A DNA stretch of 8,828 nt from Gammaproteobacteria bacterium (GTDB taxonomy: Bacteria > Pseudomonadota > Gammaproteobacteria > Steroidobacterales > GCA-2729495), in assembly GCA_023383735.1 (NCBI GenBank), contig JAHDYN010000055.1, positions 1 to 8,828 of the forward strand, in the 5' to 3' direction. The notes under the pieces were generated by a model, which saw only the letters and a list, made by a program, of their open reading frames with translations, was not told the DNA's origin and did not search any database. Position 1 is the stretch's first letter. Each line of letters starts with the position of its first letter. Shown here one piece after another: positions 1 through 6,164 of the stretch. A program made the translations under genes and the position numbers.

Positions 1-307
1 CCCGCTCGGCGCCGACGCACAGCGGATACAGGTGCCCGCGCCGGACGTTGCCGAAAATCAGGTACTTGAGGACCCGCTCGAAAAACACCTGGCGCGCCTC
101 CACCAGCACGTGTTCGACCGCGCCCAGCTGCTTCGAGCGCTGTTCCAGGTCCTTGATGGCAGCCGCGTCGAGGCCACCGGTGTTGATCGTCACCGTGACT
201 ACCGGCCGGCCCAGCTGCTCCTTCATCCACGGCACCAGGAACGAGGTATCGAGCCCGCCCGAGAAGCCGAGGATGATCGGCGAAGTGTTTTTCTGCTGTG
301 TCGTCAT
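1..307 (-). CDS. argG: Argininosuccinate synthase, N-terminal part (runs off left edge)
   Basis: This gene ligates citrulline (or an acylated form) with aspartate using ATP to make argininosuccinate, the penultimate step of arginine synthesis in the cytoplasm. The 102 visible residues carry the N-type ATP pyrophosphatase P-loop SGGLDTS at residues 16-22. They also contain NTGG near residues 42-45 and a segment KYLIFGNV followed by YPL and GAER. From memory these later segments resemble the ArgG lineage of Bacteroidetes more than the E. coli type. The ATG start is supported by GGAGAG about 8 bases upstream. The gene lies 21 bp downstream of argR on the same strand, so the two are probably co-transcribed from the argR promoter and repressed by arginine-loaded ArgR. 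The C-terminal three quarters lie outside the window, so substrate-binding residues cannot be checked. Family assignment is firm; the sublineage is inferred. Confidence 0.9.
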   Translation of the reverse strand, partial: MTTQQKNTSPIILGFSGGLDTSFLVPWMKEQLGRPVVTVTINTGGLDAAAIKDLEQRSKQLGAVEHVLVEARQVFFERVLKYLIFGNVRRGHLYPLCVGAER

Positions 308-328
308 CACTCTCTCCAGGTGCCGGAC

Positions 329-799
329 TCAGTTGCCGGAACCGCTGCTGAACCGGGCCCGCAGCCTTGCCACGAGCCGTCTCTGCTCGCCACCGGTACG
401 GGTGGCGATGAATATGGTGTCGTCGCCGGACACCGTGCCGACGATCTCAGGCCAGCCCGAGCGGTCCAGTGACAGCGCCACCTGCTGGGCGCCGCCTTCT
501 ACCGTCTTCACCACCGTCTGGTAGGGCCCCGCCGTGCGGATTTCCTTCACGAAGTCCGCCAGCACGGCCATGTCCCGGCTGGTATCGGATTCCTCGTCTT
601 CAGTCACCGGCCGGTATTCCTGGTCCAGCTTGGAAATGCCCAGCTGGCGCAGATCCCGGCTGATGCTCGATTGCGTCGCCTCGATCCCGCGCTTGCGCAG
701 CAGCTCGACCAGCTCGTCCTGCCGCGACACATGCCGCTGGCGCAGGATCTTCAGGATCGCCTGCTGTCGTTCCCTGCGCTGTTCGGCGCTGACCGGCAT
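329..799 (-). CDS. argR: Arginine repressor ArgR
   Basis: This encodes a 156-residue arginine-sensing transcriptional repressor of normal family length. Residues 1-60 form the winged helix-turn-helix domain, including the recognition stretch SSISRDL at 44-50. After a charged linker (TEDEESD, about 66-72), the C-terminal oligomerisation and arginine-binding domain contains GTVSGDDTIF at 121-130. D126 and D127 correspond to the arginine-contacting aspartates of E. coli ArgR. The start at 799 is chosen because GGAG (808-805) sits 5 bases upstream and because the family begins just before this helix; the open frame continues upstream but crosses the promoter. It is the first gene of an argR-argG unit. 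The promoter and paired palindromes just upstream suggest that it represses itself together with argG. The family call is very secure; the operator assignment is inferred. Confidence 0.95.
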   Translation of the reverse strand: MPVSAEQRRERQQAILKILRQRHVSRQDELVELLRKRGIEATQSSISRDLRQLGISKLDQEYRPVTEDEESDTSRDMAVLADFVKEIRTAGPYQTVVKTVEGGAQQVALSLDRSGWPEIVGTVSGDDTIFIATRTGGEQRRLVARLRARFSSGSGN

Positions 800-808
800 C
801 GGGACTCC

Positions 809-836
809 ATGCGCATACAGTCGTAAGGATGCGCAT
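809..836. promoter_or_regulatory. Paired palindromes, candidate ArgR operator (ARG boxes)
   Basis: The perfect 8-bp palindrome ATGCGCAT occurs at 809-816 and again at 829-836. The two copies are exactly 20 bp apart start to start, about two helical turns, so both would present the same DNA face. Both copies are followed by A on the plus strand. One copy overlaps the argR -10 box and predicted start site; the other abuts the GGAG ribosome-binding site. ArgR hexamers are known to bind pairs of about 18-bp imperfect palindromes set about 21 bp apart centre to centre, close to this layout. The sequence does not match the E. coli TGAAT/ATTCA half-site well, so ArgR as the binder is inferred from position. 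Confidence 0.55.
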
Positions 837-862
837 AGTATCCAGATCGGGGTTGGTGTCAA
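835..862 (-). promoter_or_regulatory. Sigma70-type promoter of argR-argG
   Basis: On the minus strand a perfect TTGACA (862-857) is followed after 16 bp by TACTAT (840-835), a 4-of-6 match to TATAAT. The expected transcription start is near 828, which gives a leader of roughly 28 bases before the argR start codon. The last bases of the -10 box overlap the first copy of the palindrome ATGCGCAT, as expected if the repressor blocks polymerase. Strength and use are inferred from the sequence only. Confidence 0.7.
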
Positions 863-939
863 TAGGGCAGCCGAAAGAAAACGGACCCGGTACCGATTAC
901 CATCTGCCGGCAGGGACAAGCAACCGGTATCAACAAGCG

Positions 940-1566
940 ATGCTGCCCGAGATCGACACCATGCATTTACTGGCCATCGCCGCCGCGCTCGGCTGGGCGA
1001 GCGGGCTGCGGCTGTACCTGGTCGTGTTCCTGACCGGCGCGGCCGGCGCGCTCGGCTGGGTCGAACTGCCGGCCGGCTTGCAGGTGCTGCAGCATCCCGT
1101 GCTGCTCTGGGGCAGTGGCTGCATGCTGTTCGTCGAGTTCTTTGCCGACAAGATCCCCGGCCTCGATACCCTGTGGGACCTGGCGCACACGCTGGTGCGC
1201 ATTCCGGCAGGGGCCGCGCTCGCTGCGGCGGTCTTCGGTGCGGACCAGGAAACCTGGGCCGTGATGGCCGCACTCATGGGCGGTACGCTGGCCGCCACCA
1301 GCCATGTCGCCAAGGCCGCGACCCGCGCAGCGGCAAACAGCTCGCCCGAGCCCTTCTCCAACATCCTGCTGTCGCTGGCGGGCGATGGCGTGGTGCCAGT
1401 CGCCTTGTGGCTGTCGTGGGAACATCCGGTCGCGTTTTTCGCCACGCTGGCGGTCGCACTGGTGGTGATGCTCGCGCTGATCTGGACGCTCGGCAGATTC
1501 CTTCGCGCCCTGCTGCGTCGCGTGTCGGGCTGGTTCCGGCCGGGACCGGCCCGGTCAATCCGTTAA
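940..1566 (+). CDS. DUF4126 family integral membrane protein
   Basis: This encodes a predicted 208-residue inner-membrane protein of unknown function. Hydrophobic segments lie near residues 8-40, 50-68, 86-120, 140-160 and 164-188, giving about five membrane passes, and the protein ends in a basic tail (LRRVSGWFRPG). Family-like landmarks are GWASGLRLY at 18-26, FFADKIPGLDTLWD at 67-80, and the loop SHVAKAATRAA with NSSPEPFSN at 121-141. The start is uncertain. ATG 940 and ATG 961 are both possible, and neither has a strong ribosome-binding site; 940 is chosen because it retains a short polar lead before the first membrane segment. The gene is divergent from argR, with about 140 bp between the two start codons, and is followed after 35 bp by the heme protein gene on the same strand. 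I recognise the family but no biochemical role is established. Confidence 0.75.
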   Translation: MLPEIDTMHLLAIAAALGWASGLRLYLVVFLTGAAGALGWVELPAGLQVLQHPVLLWGSGCMLFVEFFADKIPGLDTLWDLAHTLVRIPAGAALAAAVFGADQETWAVMAALMGGTLAATSHVAKAATRAAANSSPEPFSNILLSLAGDGVVPVALWLSWEHPVAFFATLAVALVVMLALIWTLGRFLRALLRRVSGWFRPGPARSIR

Positions 1567-1601
1567 GCTTGCTGGAGCAATTCGCCGGGAGGGCAATCAT
1601 C

Positions 1602-2222
1602 ATGCAACAGGAAACAGCCAGCTTGGGGTTGAGGGCTGCGCTGCTGGCCGCGATTCTGCTGGTCGCGCCGCTCGGCGGCTTCGCGCAAGACGAACACGGG
1701 CACGATGATGCAGATGACGGTGCGCAGGCCGCAGCGCTGGCCGCCCGGTTTCAGCAGGAACTCGCCGGCAAACTCCAGGCGGCGATGCAGGCCGGTGGGC
1801 CGGTCGAGGCAATTGCCGTCTGCCGGGATGAAGCGCCCGCCATCGCCAGCCGCCTGTCGCGCCAGAGCGGCTGGCAGCTGAAGCGAGTCGGCACCCGGGT
1901 GCGCAACCCGCTGACCGGCCTGCCCGATGCCTGGGAGCAGCGCCAGCTGGTGCAGTTCGAGCAGCGCCTTGCAGCTGGTGAGGCGGCCGGCGGGATCGAC
2001 CGCCTCGAGCTGGTCGACAGCCCGGACGGCAAGACGGTGCGCTACATGAAGGCGATCGTCATGGCGCCGCCATGCCTTGTCTGCCACGGTGCAGAGGCCA
2101 CGCAGCCGGCGGCGCTGCGTGCCGCACTCGAGCAGGACTATCCGCACGATGCGGCCACGGGTTATGCCCTCGGCGAACTGCGCGGCGCGTTTTCCCTGCA
2201 GCGCCAGCTGCCGGCGCAATAG
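1602..2222 (+). CDS. Secreted Tll0287-like (DUF3365) heme-binding protein
   Basis: This encodes a 206-residue periplasmic protein. An N-terminal signal peptide spans about residues 1-28, with a hydrophobic core around LRAALLAAILLVAPLGG and a likely cut after FAQ. A short His/Asp-rich stretch follows (DEHGHDDADDG, 30-40) and could bind metal. The rest fits the Tll0287-like/DUF3365 domain: VCRDEAP at 73-79, VRNPLTGLPD at 100-109, RYMKAI at 147-152, and a single covalent heme motif CLVCH at 158-162. Related domains act as heme sensors or small c-type cytochromes; here no signalling domain is attached, so it is a stand-alone soluble or tethered form. The ATG at 1602 is well supported by GGGAGGG at 1587-1593, 8 bases upstream. 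It lies 35 bp after the DUF4126 gene and 22 bp before the FmdE-like gene, so an operon is likely. The partner and function are unknown. Confidence 0.8.
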   Translation: MQQETASLGLRAALLAAILLVAPLGGFAQDEHGHDDADDGAQAAALAARFQQELAGKLQAAMQAGGPVEAIAVCRDEAPAIASRLSRQSGWQLKRVGTRVRNPLTGLPDAWEQRQLVQFEQRLAAGEAAGGIDRLELVDSPDGKTVRYMKAIVMAPPCLVCHGAEATQPAALRAALEQDYPHDAATGYALGELRGAFSLQRQLPAQ

Positions 2223-2244
2223 ATTGCCGCATCTGGAGGTCCCC

Positions 2245-2865
2245 ATGCCCGCAGCCAATTTCCCCGGATTCTTCGACCAGTCGCCGGTCATCGTCGTGCG
2301 CGATCCGCTCGCGGATTTTCTCGGCGCCGCAGACGGTGGCATCCTCGAATACCGTTACGTCGATGCCGTCCGGCTCGCCGGACACAGCTGCCCGACCGTG
2401 GCCGCTGCCTTCCTGATGACGCGCGCGGCGCTGGCAGCGCTGTATGGCGATGCGCTGCCGGTGCGGGGCGAGATCCGCGTTGAGCTTGGGCAGGCGCAGG
2501 ATGCCGGTGTGGCCGGAGTGATCGCGAGCGTCGCGACACTGATCACCGGCGCCACGGGTGATACCGGTTTTCGCGGCCTCGCCGGGCAGTTCAACCGGCG
2601 CAACAAGCTGTACTTCGCCCAGCCGCTGGCACACGGCGAGCTGCGTTTCACGCGGCTGGATTCCGGCAGCTCGGTCGAGGTGGCCGCCGACATGTCGCGC
2701 ATCCCGGGCGTTCCGCACATGGCTGAGCTGATGCAGAGTTGTCTCGCCGGCACGGCGGCTGTCGCGGAACAGGATGAATTTCGTGCGCTCTGGCAGGATC
2801 GCGTGCGCCGCCTGCTGCTCGGCCACGCCGACGATCCCGCGGTGATCCGGATCTACCCGACATAA
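2245..2865 (+). CDS. FmdE-like protein (formylmethanofuran dehydrogenase subunit E family domain)
   Basis: This encodes a 206-residue protein without a signal peptide or membrane segment, so it is probably cytoplasmic. The key landmark is AGHSCPT at residues 45-51, which resembles the GHxCP metal-ligand motif (H47, C49) of the FmdE family. It is followed by a helix and the strand GEIRVELG at 75-82. A glycine-rich stretch (TGATGDTGFRG, 101-111) and FNRRNKLYF at 116-124 follow, and a second cysteine is C166. FmdE proteins were first found beside molybdenum formylmethanofuran dehydrogenase genes. This window holds no methanogenesis gene, so here it is a stand-alone homologue of unknown role, perhaps metal binding or redox. 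The start is supported by GGAGG at 2235-2239, 5 bases from the ATG. It is the third gene of a likely three-gene operon with the heme protein and the DUF4126 protein. The family call is moderately sure. Confidence 0.65.
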   Translation: MPAANFPGFFDQSPVIVVRDPLADFLGAADGGILEYRYVDAVRLAGHSCPTVAAAFLMTRAALAALYGDALPVRGEIRVELGQAQDAGVAGVIASVATLITGATGDTGFRGLAGQFNRRNKLYFAQPLAHGELRFTRLDSGSSVEVAADMSRIPGVPHMAELMQSCLAGTAAVAEQDEFRALWQDRVRRLLLGHADDPAVIRIYPT

Positions 2866-3070
2866 TCGCCGTGTCGCACCTTGTGCAGACTGTGCAGGCG
2901 GTTGCGGATCGGGCGCCCTGTTTGCTCTAGGCTTGGTCTGCTGCGCTGGAGATTTCCGGCATCGATGTGTTGCCCTGACCGGTTGACGGACGCGCCAGGG
3001 CGTTTTCTGCCGGCCGTTGTGCCAGCCGTGATAACAGGACTTCGAGTCCGCCAACTCGCGACCTGACAAG
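2866..3070 (+). other. Intergenic region with weak hairpins and possible promoter
   Basis: This 205-bp gap separates the FmdE-like gene from the deacetylase gene. Near its left end are two imperfect hairpins. One is at 2873-2890 (GTCGCAC, loop CTT, GTGC then GAC with a bulged A). The other pairs CAGGCG at 2895-2900 with CGCCCTG at 2914-2920 and is followed by TTTGCT, a poor terminator-like tail. A heptamer TGTGCAG is directly repeated at about 2882 and 2891. Further right, TTGACG near 2982 could be a -35 box, but no good -10 box stands 16-18 bp after it. Nothing here is strong; the region probably ends the upstream transcript and starts the next. Confidence 0.25.
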
Positions 3071-4057
3071 ATGGGAATACAGCACAGGCTTGCCGCCGCA
3101 TATCTCCCCAGGCTGCTCGAGGCCCGGGCGTACCGGCGTGCCACGCACCCCCGGGTTACCGTCCTCATGTATCACGAGGTGCTTCCCGACGAACTCGACA
3201 TCCCTTCCTGGCTGGTCGTGAGGGAGGCGCGGTTCCGGCGCCAGATGCGCTATCTCAAGCGTCATTTCCGGGTCCTGTCGCTGGATGCCGCGCAGGACTA
3301 CATGGCCAATGCGGCAAGCCAGGTAAAGGCCAGGCGCCCACCGGCCGTGATTACCTTCGATGATGGTTATGCGGGCAATTTCAGCTGTGCGCTGCCGATC
3401 CTCCGGGAACTGCGCCTGCCTTTTACCGTGTATGTCTCCACGGCCATGCTCGCCGAAGGCGGCCGCTTCTGGCACGACCGGATCATCGCCGCGCTGATTA
3501 CGGCCGGCCGTGGCAGGCTGTCCATCGAGACGTCGGCCGGCACCCTGGAGTATTCCGGGAGCGCGCGGCTCGATGCCCGCCGCTGGGCCGGCATCGAGCG
3601 GATTCTGACCCGGCTGAAAGACCTCGCGCCCGCGGAGCGCGAGGCCATCGCCGACCGGCTGGACCCCGATCTGAAGATTCCGGCGCTGCGCATGATGACA
3701 CCCGCCGAACTTCACGAGCTGTCGGCCAGCCCGCTGGTGACGATCGGCAACCACACGCACGCGCATGAACTGCTGGACCAGCTGGACAGCGACAGTGCGA
3801 GCGCCACGATACTGAAGGCCCAGACACTGCTGGAGGAATGGACCGGGCGTCGCCCGGCGCATTTCGCCTACCCGAACGGCAACTATGTGGGCGAGACGGC
3901 TGCCCTGGTGGAGCGGCTGGGCATGTCCACTGCCGTGACCGGCAGGTCACGCCCCTGGCTCGAGACAGATGCCCTCTTTGAAATCCCGCGCATCGGCATT
4001 GGCCGCTTCGACAACCTCAACCTGTTCCGCGCCAGGATGTGCGGACTTCTGCAGTAG
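3071..4057 (+). CDS. Polysaccharide deacetylase family protein (NodB domain)
   Basis: This encodes a 328-residue carbohydrate esterase family 4 protein that would remove N- or O-acetyl groups from a sugar polymer or lipid-linked glycan. After a basic N-terminus it shows MYHEV at 33-37 and the first catalytic motif TFDDGY at 95-100, where D97 is the likely base and D98 a metal ligand. The second motif is HTHAH at 228-232, where H228 and H232 are metal ligands. YPNGNY at 267-272 supplies the substrate-groove loop. A less conserved insert at about 135-205 separates the first two motifs, a pattern seen in enzymes of exopolysaccharide clusters. No clear signal peptide is visible, so it may act at the cytoplasmic face or be exported in another way. 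The ribosome-binding site is weak (GACAAG directly before ATG). The stop codon directly abuts the GTG of the next gene, so the pair is translationally coupled. The substrate is unknown. Confidence 0.88.
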   Translation: MGIQHRLAAAYLPRLLEARAYRRATHPRVTVLMYHEVLPDELDIPSWLVVREARFRRQMRYLKRHFRVLSLDAAQDYMANAASQVKARRPPAVITFDDGYAGNFSCALPILRELRLPFTVYVSTAMLAEGGRFWHDRIIAALITAGRGRLSIETSAGTLEYSGSARLDARRWAGIERILTRLKDLAPAEREAIADRLDPDLKIPALRMMTPAELHELSASPLVTIGNHTHAHELLDQLDSDSASATILKAQTLLEEWTGRRPAHFAYPNGNYVGETAALVERLGMSTAVTGRSRPWLETDALFEIPRIGIGRFDNLNLFRARMCGLLQ

Positions 4058-5146
4058 GTGTTGCGCGCCATGCAGGACCGTCGCGACGGCGCCCTGGACG
4101 TCAGGCGTGTTCCCGTGCCCGCCATGCTGGCAGTCCTTGCCGACTACCCCGCGCTGGCCGAGGAGATGCGGTACCCGGGCTTCTTCAGCTCGGTTGCCTG
4201 GCTGGATGCGGTGCACCAGTCTGGAAATGCGCACGATGCTTTCGGACTGATCGTGTCCCGTGGCGAAACCCCGGTTGCCGTACTTCCGCTCGAAACCAGC
4301 CGCAACTGGCTGGGCGGACTTGACCTGCGCTATCTGGGCTACCGCTTCTTTCCGGACCCCCTGGGACTCATCTGTGCGGAACGTGAGCTGCCCGAGGCCA
4401 TCGCCGCATTGACCGGGTACCTCAGGAGCGAGTCCCGATGGGACCGCCTGATTCTCGATTTTCTGCTGCCTGAAGAAGCGGACCGGTGGCCGGGGAAGGT
4501 TCGTCAGCAGTCGAAGGCCCCGTACCTCAGGCTGCCGCAGGCCATCGACACCCTGCTCGCCGACTTCACGGGCAAGAAGCGTTACAAGCTTCGCACCAAG
4601 CTGGGCCGCGCGGACAAAGCCGGGCTGGTCTTCACGGTGGCAGATACCGCGGATGAAAAGCGCCGCTATCTGGATGCCCTGTTCCGGGTGCATGCCGCGC
4701 GCTCCGCCGATATCGACAGAGACAGCAGCATCGGCCGTCAGGAGGTGCACGCGTTGCATGCACGGCTTGCAGAGAGCTGCGAGGAGGCCATGCTGTTCGC
4801 CCTCCAGGCCGAAGGCCGCATCGTCGCGGCACTGTACGGATTCCTCGTCCAGCGGCGATTCTCGTTTTTCCAGATCGCCCATGATCCGCAATTCGACAAG
4901 CTGCGGCCGGGAACGGTCATTCTTTACAGAACGATTGCCCACCTGTGCGCCGCCGGCACCTCGGAATTCAATTTCCTGCAGGGTGACGAGAGCTACAAGT
5001 ACGAGTGGACCTCCGACACCAGGACTTTGGTGCGGGCCGAGGTCGGCATCTCCGCCGTCAGGTCAAGGCTGGTGACCAGCGCCGCGCGCGCACGACGCTG
5101 GGGTGCCGCCAACAGCAGGGCGCTCGGCAGGGCCGTCAGCCGCTGA
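4058..5146 (+). CDS. CelD/BcsL-type GNAT (FemAB-like) acyltransferase
   Basis: This encodes a 362-residue protein of the family that includes CelD/BcsL and related exopolysaccharide-associated GNAT acyltransferases. Its likely role is transfer of an acyl or aminoacyl group to a cell-surface glycan precursor in the cytoplasm. The C-terminal half, about residues 165-318, holds the Acetyltransf_6-like domain: KKRYKLRTKLGRA at 173-185, GRIVAALYGF at 253-262, PGTVILY at 284-290, and the diagnostic stretch FLQGDESYKYEWT at 306-318. The N-terminal half is a more variable second GNAT-like lobe. Two starts are possible: GTG 4058, immediately after the deacetylase stop codon, and ATG 4070, four codons later. 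Neither has a strong ribosome-binding site. Coupling to the deacetylase suggests that both decorate the same polymer. It ends 4 bp from the stop of the convergent VPLPA-CTERM gene. Confidence 0.82.
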   Translation: MLRAMQDRRDGALDVRRVPVPAMLAVLADYPALAEEMRYPGFFSSVAWLDAVHQSGNAHDAFGLIVSRGETPVAVLPLETSRNWLGGLDLRYLGYRFFPDPLGLICAERELPEAIAALTGYLRSESRWDRLILDFLLPEEADRWPGKVRQQSKAPYLRLPQAIDTLLADFTGKKRYKLRTKLGRADKAGLVFTVADTADEKRRYLDALFRVHAARSADIDRDSSIGRQEVHALHARLAESCEEAMLFALQAEGRIVAALYGFLVQRRFSFFQIAHDPQFDKLRPGTVILYRTIAHLCAAGTSEFNFLQGDESYKYEWTSDTRTLVRAEVGISAVRSRLVTSAARARRWGAANSRALGRAVSR

Positions 5147-5156
5147 CCCGTCAGCG
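5141..5156. terminator. Inverted repeat spanning two convergent stop codons, possible bidirectional terminator
   Basis: CGCTGAC at 5141-5147 and GTCAGCG at 5150-5156 are perfect reverse complements. In RNA a 6-bp stem with a CCCG loop is realistic. The stem contains the TGA stop of the acyltransferase gene (5144-5146) and the complement of the TGA stop of the convergent gene (5151-5153). No run of T follows on either side, so intrinsic termination would be weak. It may only reduce read-through between the facing genes. Confidence 0.3.
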
Positions 5157-6164
5157 TCGGCGCCAGCGTCGCCATGCGCCGAGTGCGGAAAGCCCCGTCA
5201 GCAGCATGAAGTGGGTGGCAGGCAGCGGCACCGCCGATGCCGTGGCCAGCCGGTAATCGATACCGCTGCCCGATTCCAGATCGAAGTCCACGACCGGCGT
5301 ACCGCCGCTGCGGAAGACGCCGCTGATGCCGTCCCACGAGAGCGTGTGCGCATAGTTTGCGAGGCCGGTTGCCGCGCCGGCGACAGCCTGGTCGTCCCAC
5401 GAGATCGCCTGGGCGAAGGCCTTGGCTGTGAGCGTGTATCCCAGGTAGAACTCCTGGCCAAAGGTGAAGGGGACAAGCAGCGACAAGGCCCCGAATTCGT
5501 AGTAGCCGTTGGCTGGCGCACCGCTGGCATTGGAGGTGCCTGCGAAGGCGTAGGCACAGTAGGCGGCACCGTAGAGGCACTGCCCTGCACTGGATGCACC
5601 GGGGCCCATGGGTGCAAGTCCTTCACCTCTGACCGATAGAGTGGCGAAGGCGCGCTCCAGGTTGTGGGCGGTCTGGTCTGCGGCCTGTACAAACAGATTG
5701 CCGTCGAGCCTCAGGCTGGCCGTGAGGTAGCCCGACTGGCCTGTCAGCCCGGCCTTGTTGATCACGACGCCATCCCACCAGCTGACTGTGGTCTCGGCGT
5801 TGCCGTGCCCGCTGTTCAGATAGCCGCCACTGGTGCTCACGGCAACACTGGCGTGCACACCCATCAGCCCGGCACTGGCCGAACCCGAGCCGACACTCTG
5901 CGTGGTGGTGAAGGGCGAGCCTTCCAGGGCCGCGCTGCTGTTGCTGATGCTGACGACACCCGTGGCTGCCGATGCCTCTGCAGGGGGGCTTTCATGACTG
6001 TGGCTGTCCTGGATCTCGGAGGCTCCGGGATAGGGCCGGTAAGCCGCGTGCGCCCTGGTTGCGGAGTAACCATCCGCTTCGCCCAGGGTAGCTGCCTGAA
6101 TCGTTGCGGCGGACAGGCCGGCCAGGAACGCTATCGACAGTGATGCAATAGTGCGATGGGTCAT
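5151..6164 (-). CDS. Secreted VPLPA-CTERM sorting domain protein
   Basis: This encodes a 337-residue secreted protein. A signal peptide covers about residues 1-24 (basic MTHR, then a hydrophobic core, cut near IQA/ATL). The mature part is rich in Ser, Ala and Gly and looks like beta-sandwich sequence, with SWWDGVV at 128-134, SLRLDG at 150-155 and LSWDGISGVF at 275-284. A cysteine pair at C196 and C203 may form a disulfide. The C-terminus is a textbook tripartite sorting signal: VPLPA at 312-316, a short hydrophobic helix at 317-330 and a basic tail RRWRRR. Such signals are known to be recognised by exosortase, and the VPLPA variant by exosortase D. The start at 6164 has GGAGAG just upstream. 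The gene is divergent from the second VPLPA gene and convergent with the acyltransferase gene. The ligand or matrix role is unknown. Confidence 0.82.
   Translation of the reverse strand: MTHRTIASLSIAFLAGLSAATIQAATLGEADGYSATRAHAAYRPYPGASEIQDSHSHESPPAEASAATGVVSISNSSAALEGSPFTTTQSVGSGSASAGLMGVHASVAVSTSGGYLNSGHGNAETTVSWWDGVVINKAGLTGQSGYLTASLRLDGNLFVQAADQTAHNLERAFATLSVRGEGLAPMGPGASSAGQCLYGAAYCAYAFAGTSNASGAPANGYYEFGALSLLVPFTFGQEFYLGYTLTAKAFAQAISWDDQAVAGAATGLANYAHTLSWDGISGVFRSGGTPVVDFDLESGSGIDYRLATASAVPLPATHFMLLTGLSALGAWRRWRRR

Noticed and set aside
800..1273. Upstream extension of the argR frame to position 1273
   Set aside because: It crosses the argR promoter and the divergent DUF4126 gene, is Arg/Pro-rich shadow sequence, and ArgR proteins start at the chosen ATG with a good ribosome-binding site.
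534..2222. Very long plus-strand open frame that reads through argR antisense, the DUF4126 gene and into the heme protein gene
   Set aside because: Only the part from 1602 has a ribosome-binding site, signal peptide and family domain; the rest is the high-GC shadow of argR and the DUF4126 gene.
2059..3168. Long minus-strand open frame opposite the FmdE-like gene
   Set aside because: No family motif, unnatural composition, and it lies antisense to recognisable genes and the following promoter region.
2927..4942. Two long minus-strand frames opposite the deacetylase and acyltransferase genes
   Set aside because: The plus strand carries clear catalytic motifs in both genes; the minus frames show no recognisable domain.
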